A stretch of 47,821 bases of DNA from Hemicentrotus pulcherrimus (Eukaryota; Echinodermata; Echinoidea; Camarodonta; Strongylocentrotidae): positions 156,957-204,777 of the forward strand of contig BEXV01000016.1 in the NCBI GenBank assembly GCA_003118195.1, read 5' to 3'. Both the position numbers and the translations under genes were made by a program. Positions within the stretch are counted from its first letter, which is position 1; each line of letters opens with the position of its first letter. A model generated the notes under the pieces. It had not been told where the DNA came from, made no database searches, and worked only from the letters and a program-made list of their open reading frames with translations. Shown in pieces: positions 11,601 to 24,261 of the stretch.

Positions 11601-14600
11601 AGCTCACAAAGTCAAACACAAATAGCTTCTTGAGATCAGGAGGTCGTCACCACTGTGTAAGGATTACACTAAATCAACTTGTCCTATTGTCCCGTGTCTG
11701 GATTTCAGGTGGTCTGGAAGTCCGCCCAAGACACCAGGTACAATGGATTGGAATGTCTGGTATGCCGCTGTCCCTGGGAAGAAACACATCAACCAAGGAT
11801 ATTCGGAATGTTCCGTACAAATTTTCACATGAGTAAACCTGCCTTTTTGGCAAAGTTATTCTTTCTTTGATGTAATCCATGTCTCGTTACAAATGGGCTG
11901 CAAAATGGGCAAAATAATCCCAGTAGACTTGTTCCTTTGTAACCAAATGCTGACCATCCAAGAAAATATAGCTGCACCCCTATTTCAAAGTGAACTTTAA
12001 AGAAAGGTATGATCTTTAATACTTGAAATTTGAAAACATATTAGATATGCATCTTATTTTGAAGATACGGTATGCATGAAGCCAGGAGAATAGACATTTA
12101 TTTACTCATTGCCTGGATTCACAGTCACAAGGAGAGGGTTGTTGGAAACAAACAATGTATATACATGTAGGGAACAATTGACATGAATTCTGTAATTATA
12201 TTGGGGGGGGGCAATACCTGTGGCTTGGAGGTGGAGGTATTACCTCTCAAAGCACGCAGTCTTCACCATCAATTCCAAACATGTAGCTCTTTGCTAAAGT
12301 TCCATGTGTCTTTAAATTTAAGTAGCTCAAGGTAAAATGCCGACCTCGCTTCAAATCCTGATACTACTTTCCCTATTTGCACATTGTATTTTCATTGTTC
12401 AGATCTGCTCAGATCAAAACAAATGGCACGTTGTCTGTCACGTTCGATATCGTACAGCACGTTGTCAAACATGCTGTTTCATGTGTTCTAGAGAGAGTAT
12501 TGGGGGGAAATGTCCCTGAGTCCATGATAAAATTAAGTCTTTAAAACCAGCATCATTATCACAAACCTTGGAGGTCTATTTTAATTCCTCTTCAGGACTC
12601 CCCTGGCCATACTTACAATGTGCCATTTAATAAATAAGCAAGAATCAGAAAGACTTCTGATGACTGATGATGGGATAAATGGAGCAAACTAATAGTCTAA
12701 TTCAGTGAGCCAGAAGGACGCGAACTGGTTTTAAAAATCGTGAGTCAGAACTCCCTTAGTTCTCAACAAATGTTATTTCTAGCAATTCCTCTTTGAAGAG
12801 ATGAATTAAATCTCTCTGATTCTAATATGCAGTTGATTTCATAGTAAGGAAGAATAAAAAATATAGACATAGAGATCAGGAGAGATTATCATAAACAAGG
12901 CACCCATTACAAAAATGTACGTGTCCTTAGTAATCAAGATTGATCTAGAAATAATGACATATTCAGTAGATCCTAACCTAGTACATGCACTTGGAGTCCC
13001 CAAGTGGTAGATCTCACAGCATGTCCACACACAAAACAATTTATCGCGAAACTCTCTAAAGAATCATCGTATAAAGAATCATCGTACAAATTTCAGAGTG
13101 TCCACACACAAGAAACGTCGTCTAACTAATCATCATTTAAGTTCCAGATGTCCACCAACAGAAGAAAGTAATCCTGAAACTCTACAGGGAAATGTCCTGC
13201 GGGCATGAAATAGAAGCACAGATGACAGGTCAGGTCTCCTTTCGCGCGAGGTCACGTTAAGCCCCGCCCAGTTAGTTACACTAGTTAGAATAGTTCCGTC
13301 CACACACAACATTTTCGTGATTCTTTATCGAGTTTCAGTTCGAAACGATGCCCAAACATGCGTTTCGTTAGACTAGTTTCGTTAATATAAGACGTATCGT
13401 TAGTCAGCGTCCACACCTACATATTACATCGTAAAACTATTGAGAAACATTATCGCTTTCGCGAAACGGTATAGCTAATCACGAAAAATGGTGTGTGTGG
13501 ACAGGGGGTCACTTCTTAAACTAGCAACAGGAAGAGGAAGCACACAGAACACTGGCCGATGTATAGGCAACTTTGGAGAACTAACCCCTTGTTATGAGAA
13601 AGCTAGAAACCAGACAAAATTCTAGAAATTACTTTTCTAGAAGTTACATGAAGGCTTCATAGTGGAACTATGGGCCAAATTTCTCAGTGATGTTTTAGGT
13701 AAATGTTGCTTATATACCGGTATTCCTTAATCAAAGATGCTTTTTCTTTACCTGTCGCTGATACCGAAAGGAGCAAGTTATTAACATGAATGATAACAAG
13801 CACATACTAATCATATATGTGAGCTTACACAAGGTTAGATGTGCCTTGAAAGTGAATAGAAATCAAGGATTTTCCACGAATTGAGAGGTACAAATTAAAG
13901 CTCCTTAGTTCGAGTATCAAAATGCATATTTGAGAAGAAAACAACAACCTTGAATTGTGTTTATATCCTTGAAGAATAAAAGCTTGATACTGAACAAATA
14001 CAGAGAACCTCAGCAGCAGCAGCACTGAGCAGCCTTTAATACTAAAACAGACAAATAAAGGTTGGAAGGCTACAGGTAGACAGTTTCAATCATTTAAAAT
14101 CACCCCATTAAACCCCCCCCCCAAAAAAAAANAAAAGGAAAGAAGTTGTCAATGATAATTAGAGCAAACATCAAGATCTTATAGACGGGTATATATTATG
14201 TTCAATCATTGTTAAAGATTCATTCAAGAACTACAATCAGAGGCAATATCCAGTATGTGAACTTTCTGCACCATGCACAGGTCTGCTTAAAGAGAAACTC
14301 CAGTACTGTAAAAAAAAGAAAATTAATTTTCACAGAATCAAACGAAACTTACACTGAATGTTCAAGATTACAAATAAATAACATGTGCCAAGTAATGAGC
14401 ATAGAAAGACAAGGAAATCAAGGTAGTACCAACCCGGACACCATGTGTGATGTCCCATATATAGCTTTCTGTGTACAGTGCTTGTTACTTTACCAAGACT
14501 CAGTCAAATTTATTATGATTTTGATGACTTCAGACCCTTGCAGTGCACACCAATACTTACATGCTACATAATCAACTGTTTCTGATCCTTTCCACACCTT

Positions 14601-17600
14601 TTCTTTCACAATGCAAGCGCATTACCAGTACTAAAGTTTAGCTTTAACTCCATCTATCCCTCTAAAAAAGAAATCTCCCCCCTCTCTGTTTTAAGGGCTT
14701 TCCCCCTACCCCATTTCTGTAGTCCTACATGCATGTAAATTGTTGATCTTCGTTAATTAGCAGTATACTTATCACAGAACCTTTCTGTGACCTTTTCCGA
14801 TAGCTTAAAATTAACTGTAATCATGGAATTGATAACAATGGTCCATGGAATGAGAGAGATAGTGGAATTAACTTGTTAACTCCCATTCTCTGTCAAACTC
14901 TCCTGCCACTTAATACTTCAAAACCACTCATATTTCCAAAGCGCTATCCCATTTCCCCACTGTAAACACTGAATCACTGCACTTGATATCGAATCAGAGT
15001 GATTCACGGAGATGAAATCGGAGTCGAAAGCGTGACCCATTTGGTTTAAATCACAATATCCTGTGCTCTCATTTTATCCCTCCTTTTCCCCTCATCCCTC
15101 CTCGTTTTCCCTCTTGGAAAATGGCAAACAGACAACATGGATTGTTCCCCGTTCACAGTATAATGACAGCTGTTCTATGATGTCTCCGTTACTCAACAGT
15201 GAGGTCGCACGACAAGAAACATGACCACAGTTCAAGTCAGATTTATACGGATCTATAATGTTACTTGATCAGCCCTAACCTGAATGAAATGAAATAGGAA
15301 ATATTGAATGAAACTTTCAGTAAAATATCAGAAGGTCAAATTCATCCATTGATACTATTGAAATCTATCATCAGAGAATGTATTGAAAAAAAACAATGTT
15401 GAAAGAAATGAAAACGAATGCCTGACACATTGTATCACTTTAACTCTTCCCTGTTTAGATCTTTCACAAATGCTTTATCTTGTTAAAGAAAAGGTTGAGT
15501 TCTGGGAAGAGGTCACAGAGGTGAACAATAATTTGTGAGCGTTATCATTCTTATTATGCAAATGTGGAAGAACATCAGATAAGACATGTTCCCTGAAAAG
15601 CATGGCTCTTCAAATGCCTTCATATTCTAAATATGTCATGTAATGTCGTAAAACTCCAGGGTAGGATTTTGACGCCACGTGTTTGTGTAGTCCCATATAC
15701 ATATTTCTGTGTACAGTGTTTGTAACTTTACCAAGACTTGCCCAAATTTCCTATTATTTTGATGATTCCAGGACCTTGCAATACACACACATTCTTATAT
15801 GCTAGATGATCAACCTTTTCTGGTCGATTCTACACCGTTTCTTTCACAATGCAATCGCATGACCAGAACTCAACTTAATCTTTAATACAAGGTGTGGTTA
15901 ATTGAGATCTAGAGTGCCTTTGTTATAATGAACTACCGGTTTTCAAAGACAACTGTTACGGTTATCATACTGATGATGCTTTTACAATCCAAATACTGTA
16001 GTTCTGTTTTTACCATCTGCACAGTTCAATACTACTACACTGACATTAGCAAAGACGAGTTACACATGACTTCAACTAAAAGTTCAGCAGTTCAGAGGAA
16101 GGACCCATTAATCTAAAGTTCAACATTCAGCTACTGCAATTTATCCAGGTCATACATCTTTCGGAGAACTTCTCACATCATTCCAAAACCGCATCAGTCA
16201 TGCCTTCATCATCAATCGCACGCTCATGAGCCCCCAACCCATAGCAATTAAGCTGATGTCATCACGCTTAATTACTCAGCGAGTATTGATGAAGGAATCC
16301 TATGTCTTACATGGTTACATGCATCGTGTTGGGGGACACAGATGGGCGACGACTTTCAAAGTTAATGTTCCGAACTTGAAGTGAAATTACATTTTGAAGG
16401 ACTGTCTAGAACTTATTCTGAATTATTAATCATGAAGTAAATAGGGATCCCATTAGCAACACTGTAAAATAATGAATATATAATTTGACAGGCGAGTTGC
16501 TGTCATGCGTTTTATTTCTCCTAAATGTGACCTCGTCAGATATGGGGTGGGAAGGGGGCTGATGATTCTTCTACTCACACAGACCCTTCCCTGCTTGGTC
16601 AGAAGCTTCCTCAAATGTCACCATCCCCCACCTTCCCCCTCCCCTCTTTCTCCCCCGGTAAGGACAAGAAATTGTTGCCCCTGGAAATGGCAAAAATTAT
16701 CTGTAAAATGCCAATCAAAAAATACATCACTCTGTGTTTATTTTACTTTCTTGCCATTCTTTTTTTGTAGACTTCTGACAAATCCTGCACCTTTGCCCAA
16801 GCTAATGCAATCCATTGCCCCTTTAAATCAAACACTCTAGCACGTACAAAACTTTGGCACTCCCAGAACCGAACCTTTCTCTAACGAGATGACACAACTG
16901 ATGATGAAGGAAAAAAAAACAATGGCGGAAGCAGACAAGCTATCTTGTTACTGATGTGGAAAAAGGGGCAGTGCTTCACAGGGACTTGTATCACTGCCTA
17001 TAAGAAGCAGCCTCATCTACAAAGAATGTTATTTCTTTTCAATTTTGAATGAAATATAAATTACCTAAATGTTATATGAAAGGAGGATGCATAATTAGTA
17101 TCCTATTGCTCTGAGCTTCCGTAATGACCTTTGTCCCATTTGTGTTTTTTGAATGATTATAACGTGGTATCCGACATAAAAATTGCCATTGATCTAAACA
17201 ATAATCAAATACATGATTTAGTGACCATGTACATTTACAAAAAAAAACATCCAAGCAATGTACATACAAGTTTCACAAGGGATGAAAATTGTCTTTTGCA
17301 AAAGAGACATCAGTACTCCTGTCTCCAAAAAAAAGTAAAAGAGCTACCATCTCTTTCACGTTTCAAAGAAACCTACTCCCTCTCTCCTTGCCCAGAAAAG
17401 CTACATCATAAGCTGTGACAAAAACATAGTGCTCTAGCTCAGAAAGTTTGATGTACAACTCAAATGTCACTCACTCAGTCACTCATTAATGACTGGCATT
17501 TGACTTTGAACAAATCTGGAAATGACTTCTGTCAAAGATTGTGGTCAGTGACATTTGTTTAAGGTTTGTTACTGTTGCTCTTTTCCATCTGCCAACAGTA

Positions 17601-20600
17601 TGCCTAGGCCAGTCTGGCACAGATTGACAGCTATGTGGTTCAGAACTATGACTGCATGTATGTGGTAAAGAGTTTTGTCTGTGTGAGTTTGATTGGCACC
17701 TGTCAAAGTTCATAACTACAGGTGAAGTGTTCAATATTATCCTGATGTGTTCATACAGATATATGTGATGTTACATGTAGATTTACATCCTTAATTTTCA
17801 TAAAATTCTTCGGTAGAACTTAAAAATAGTGTCCAGCTTAAATCAGAGTAATACATTTGACTCAAAACAATGAGCATTTGAGTCTTGCAATCACAGGAAA
17901 ACTACCTTTAGCGGTTTTTACAAATTGACACAAAAGTCGGCACATCTAATTTTGACCTTGATGACCTTAGTCAATTGACAATGAGTATCTCCACAAAACC
18001 AGAGGCTAAAAAAAAACACCTATGCTATTCATGCTAGATCATTCTATGATCATTTAAAGGTAAAGACCAGTATTGGAAACGCCCCAATTTCAAAAAAAGA
18101 AATGGAAGCTCTCATTACCAATCATGTGAAAGAATATGTCTTGACCAATTCATGATGATAAAAAATTTGCCTGAAAACCGCCTACTAATTCATATATTTG
18201 GTAAATTTGTTTCTCTCATGGTCTGTGAGCAATATAGGGTAGTCCCATATACATCTTTCTGTGTATAGTGCTTGTAACTTTACGAAAAATGGGCCAAATT
18301 TCTTATCATTTTGATAATTCCAGAACCTTGCAGATGCTAGATGCAAGATGATCAACCTTTTCTGATCGATTCCACAACGTTTCTTTCACAATGCAATCGC
18401 ATGACCAAACTGGTCTTTACCTTTAAAGTCTACATCACAAAATTCCCTCATCTTAAAGTTCTGTTCATTCACACTTAGGCTACGCCACAACCTCAGGTTT
18501 ATATATCAAGCAAGTGGTACTCAAGCAAAGGTAGACCAATGAGTCTGATGCATCTCAGGAATGCTTCCAGTGGAATGCATTAGCCAGGCAGGCAGGAGAA
18601 TGATACCTTCTGCTGAGGAGCTGAGCAGAGCATGCGTGGTGGTCAGACACTGGTCAGAATCATCACATGTGACACCCTGTAAACATGCGCTGCTGCATCT
18701 TCATCAGTGACCCCACTGACGGACATTTTACTTGCTTTTCCACCTGGTCACTGGCTTCTAAGAACTTTGATTGCGTAGTCTGGGGGAGGGTAAATCGAGT
18801 TAGCATCAAAGTGCTTACGTAGCAGGGGATAAACGCAAATGCAGAAGCAAAAAATGTATAAATAATAGGTTTGCTGTAAATATAGGTGCCTTTAGTAAGA
18901 AGGCAGGTCAATCACATCAAGCAGATGCCTGCCTCTCAATGTGTGATCATTATTTAAAGTTTTCAGTAGCCTACGCTATGATGACTGCAGGAATATTTTG
19001 CTGACCTCACGAGATATTCCAAAGGCAAGAAACACAAACGATCTTTAGTCAGGAATGCCTTAATTAAACTTCAAATATACAGGCATAGAACACACATTAC
19101 TTTTGAAAATTTTACTTGTAGTTACCAATTGGTGACAAAAAGTCAATTCTGAGTGTAAAAAAGAAATAACGATATCAATTGTTCTACATCTCATGGAGAA
19201 AGCACAGTAAGCGCTTCCCTGTTATGGTTAACAATTATAAGATTCTTTAAATATCTCATGTTTATGTCTCTAAAACAAATTTGATGTATTCTGGCTATCC
19301 CCAGTAGGAATGCTCCCACTCAGGCATGCTCTAACCTGGAACTACATAATATGACGAAGTGCAGGCAGTATATAGTTTACAATTATCTTAGGGAGATGTC
19401 GAACAACTACGGTGAAATATTTTGGTACACAACAGATCCCCATTCTAAAAACATATGCTACTCTGAAGGCCTAGTTACCCTATGCTACATGTACATCTGT
19501 ATTTAAACGATTTCTTATTTCATTAGAAAATTCAACTTTCAGATGCATTGTGGAAACCTGAAGTATATCAATAATCAAGCTGTTTCATACTTTATGCTGT
19601 GCAAAAATGAAGTATTGAAAACAAAGGCTGATAACACCTTTCTTTCACGTTCAAGTTTTCACATTTGGAGCTGCTCCATATTCCACACATATCTTCTTTT
19701 GCCATCTTCTTGCCTCTTCATAATTCTACTTCCATGATCATACAAAGGGAAATCCCTTTACATTAACCCCCTGTTTTATACCCTCCCCAACCCAGTCTCT
19801 CTCTCCCTCTCTCTACTTCTCTCTAACTCTCACCTCATCCTTCATCATCCAAACAATGACTCTATCCTCTTTCATCATAATTTCCTCTCTATCATTTCCT
19901 CCTCTTTTGTTTCTCCTCAACAACTCACCAGTTTGTCCCTCCTCTATCTCCCCTCTCTACTTCTCTCTCACTTTCACCTCATCTTTCATCATCCAAACAA
20001 TGACTCTACCTTCTCTATGAATCAGCTCCCTTTCATCGTAATTACCCTTCTCGAAATCGGCTCACCATTTCCTCTCTACCCTTTCCCCCTCTTTCCTTTC
20101 CCCCTGTTTCGTTTCCCCTCGACAACTCATCTGTTTGTCTCTCTTCTATCTCATCGTCATGACAGTGCATCCCGGTATCTTTCTTCCTCTCTAGTTTCCT
20201 GTCATCCATCATCCCTCCATCCTCCAAGGAATGCATCACTGGCCTGACCAAATACACACAGCTGTGGTACATCAACATCTCAACCCCAATCAAGGTGGAG
20301 TTATACCCCTCATTAGACCTGTTCTCATCAGCTCGAGATTGCCAAATATCCTGTTATTTCAACTTTCCCGATCACAAATTATCCAGTTAATTTGCATCTT
20401 TATCAGCCCGAAGTTGCAATTAGCAGGATATTTGGTTTAGATAATCATCACAAGATATCTTGGGCTAGTTTGCAAAATATCCCGCTGTTTGCAACTTTGG
20501 GATGAATGCCAAAATATCCCGCTATTTGTCAGGTGCGTCCTCACCAGACCAAAGACTTGCACTACATGTATGTGCGAACGCTAAGCAAAATATCTCGAGC

Positions 20601-21095
20601 TCAAATGTCAAGTTTCGAGGTTAAGTTTTGAGTTGATGAAGACGCAATTTGTAACTTTGGGATAATTCCCCAAATCAGAAATAGCGGGCTATTCTGCAAT
20701 CCCAAGCTGATGAGGACAGGCCTATAAGAAGAGGATCCCCGATATCATCATCGATCAAACCATCATACTTCTTTTATCCCTTGTTTTGACATTAAATGCA
20801 GATATAAAGACAGTAACAAGACAGCAAGAACATCTTCACTGCTTGGGCCAAAGAAGATCAATTAAATCTTGATATTTAAAGATGCCAGTATACAAGCTCT
20901 ATCATGAATTCACATGTTATACCTCAATCTCTTGATCCACAGAGATCTACCATGTACTAACTCAAAGCTTCTGGCTTGCTTGAAGCTCACAATTCCATTT
21001 GTTTGGGTGTAGCATATCACTAACAATGAAACATAGCTCAAATTGTAATTCTGATTCCACATGGCATATTGACTTCATGCAATTAAATTATTGAA

Positions 21096-21133
<38 letters not shown>

Positions 21134-24100
21134 GATATAGTAAACAATACCTGAACGAAGATTACCTAGTGTTCAGGCTAGATTACGATCTTTACTCCAA
21201 AGTCAATCATCTATTACTGAATAAAAGCATGATCCAATCTTCATTAATATTTTCCCAACCATTACCTTTATCATGTCCATATCAGGTGACATGTCATGTG
21301 ACTACCTTCTAATGTAGAAGGTAATACTGAGCTTTTATCTATGTGATTCTATGCACATTGAACAAGTTTGTTCCTATCTTTAATAACAAATAGAAATATC
21401 AGAATAGCAAAAATTGCGCCATGTTCAGCACTTCCCCTCAATATAGTAGACCTACCAACAGCAGTAAATCACTTTGTGTTGCTCTCAAGTTTTGTCTCAG
21501 ATTCCAAATCGTCTATAGGCGCATTCAATTTCAAGACACAACAAGCACAATGCTCGGAGTGTTCACAGAAGTACCGGTAGCCACTTGACAAACCCAGAGA
21601 TTTATCATCCGTGTTGTAGAAACAAGATATTTTTCTATATATGGGATACATGATTTACATCCTGGAATGGCACTTGAGAGATATGATACGACTCCTTTAG
21701 TCTTTCTTCCGTCTAAATTTCTGAAAAGTGAAGTTTGCTTCCATGTTCCTACAACATAATACCTTGAGCAGCCCTTATATATTTCTTTGTCCTAGCCATT
21801 GCTTGTGAGTTGTGAACCATCTATCAATAATTTTCTACTGTCGTATTTTGTATTTATGATCCATATTAGGCCAAATCCATATTGATGACTTTACAGTTTC
21901 TTATGTTCAATTTGAAAGATATCCAACATATAAGATTTTCAGGTGGGACTCGAATTTCATGTTCATCTCATCATAAGCTGCATCCTTCACTTTTATTCAA
22001 ATGTCTCTTAACATGAAAAACTTTAAAATTTACAAGAGCATATTATTTGTGTGACATGTATATACAGTCATCTGAATATAGCGCAAGTTTACCTTTATTT
22101 GGAGTGCATTTTATATCATAATTATACCATTATAATGTATGTGGTCTTCAAATATGCTTCGAAGTTGAAGATTTTAATGCAATTTCGACCATGATTAATC
22201 CAAACCAATACAGGTAGTCAGTTGCATGCAAGGCTTACGTTTCTTGCTGACACTTTCGGACCTAACCGTACATTCAGTAGTTACCCTCTAATATGCATGT
22301 CCCCCCATCTTAAAGCATGAGTCATGCAATATTGAGCAAGAAGCTTGATGACATCACCCAGGACCTATCATCAACAGGTTACCAATCAGAGATCAAGTCA
22401 TAGACAATCAGCATACCACCAAGGACGTTCCCCCCTCAGTCATCCCCCCCCCCTCTCTCTCCCCCCCCTTATAACCTTCCTCCCTATATTTCCTTTCTGA
22501 CAAAATAATTTCACCATGATGTATTTTACAGCCTTTTCACACACAGCTAAAATTCTGTTAACATGACTAGTATAAACGTGTTTCGGACGTGTTTAAACTA
22601 ATCACGAGCCTTTCACACACAGAAATTTCGTTGCGATCGTTAATCGTTTCGTGATTAACTACTGCTCGTAAAAGGCGCAGTAGTGCCATTGCGCATTGAA
22701 GGTCATGCCACATCAATCAAAGCGCACGCTCCATCCAGTTTAAACACGTCTGAAACACGTTTAAACACAAATAACCTTTCACACACAAAATGTCAAGCTC
22801 ACTAGATACGAACTTCGTATCTGCAGCCTGCTTTTAGGGGCGTATGGATCGCGACTTTGTATCTATCCCAACATTGTATAAACGATGTTCACACTGGGAA
22901 ATTTTGTCTGTAAACATGTTTAAAACTTTACGATGATTCTAATCATCTCTAGATGAATTTTAGCTGTGTGTGAAAAGGCTGCTGCTTGTATATTGCACTC
23001 AACACCCTCTTGTTTGCCTTCTTTTACAGGGAGGTTCTGATATAATGCATTGTAAAATGCAGAATTGTGTGACAAGTAAAAATCATTCACATATCCACTT
23101 TGGAAGGCGTGTTATGCAACATCTTTGCTGCATGTAGCCAATAAATGATAATTTTTCCCAATTGCAAAAGTAAGCCCCAAATCATCCCTATGTGCTCTCA
23201 TATGCGAAAATGCTAAATGCTTTATTAAAAAAGTTTGCTCGTTACCAGTCTTGATATAAAGAAGGTAGTCGCAACTTAACTTTTGCTACGTCGGAAGTAA
23301 AATGTAAACTAATAATACTTATAGTATAAATGTAGGTGTCAAGACTGAACTACTTATTCAAATTTGTCATTTCTGATACTACTTGACTTCAAAGACCTAC
23401 ATCACATTTACAGATTGTTGTCCAAGATATACTCATTCCTGTCTCTGCCACAAAGTCACTAGCAAAAAAATCATCATCATAGTTCATACCTTGCCAAGTA
23501 GAGAGGGGGAAAAAAAATCAGGCTTATGGTTTGATAGCCGGGAGGGGGCAAATTTCATATGATAGCATAATAAAACAGTACTTTGGAGCTAAATCCCATT
23601 ATACAAAATGGATCATTGATTCCCACTGCTCACAAAGACAGTAATACGGAGAAAAGACCCCCTTATCCTGCCGGGGAGGTACCACAATGATTGCAAGCAT
23701 GCAAGGATGGAAAAGTTCCAAGCTGTATCATTGGCTATAGTTTAGAGGATCCCCAGGTCAGTATGAGTAATGCATGCATCCCAGGGCTAGCAAATCATGA
23801 TGTCCTTTCCTCATTGCTTTCTACACTATAGATTTTTTTAAAAATCGTTGCTCTATACCCTGGGAGATGTTTCACAAAGATCCTAAGTCAAACTTAACTC
23901 TAAGTTGGACTTAACAATTATGGAGAGCAATTTGTAGCCTTAAAAAAGATCAACTTATCAAGTATGTACATGCATACAATTAAAACACTCCTAAAGGGTT
24001 ACACCGATTTCCAACCCTCTCATAATTAGAAAACAATAGGATGTCCCTCTCAGTGTAAAATTTTAATTACATGCCAGAAATCATTGTGAAATACGGGCCT

Positions 24101-24214
24101 GCATGTGTTTTTATTGGCTAACACATCATTTGCCAAGTGGCACTATGAAGGCATTATAGAGAGAGAGAGAGGTAGAGAGGAAGGGAGAGAGAGGGAGGTA
24201 GAGAGGGAGGGAGG

Positions 24215-24261
<47 letters not shown>

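Noticed and set aside
14209..14571. 120-codon plus-strand open frame
   Set aside because: Runs through MITE copy 1 and its flank; not kept in the other two copies and has no recognisable domain.
17461..17504. Imperfect hairpin CAAATG...CATTTG
   Set aside because: Broken stem with internal mismatches and no flanking duplication; within chance for AT-rich DNA.
19746..19762. AAAGGGAAATCCCTTT short palindrome, similar to 38164
   Set aside because: Only 16 bp; the resemblance to 38164-38187 is too short to claim a family.
22441..22470. Runs of C and CT spaced like a repeat array
   Set aside because: Homopolymer and dinucleotide runs; no repeat-spacer pattern, so not CRISPR-like.
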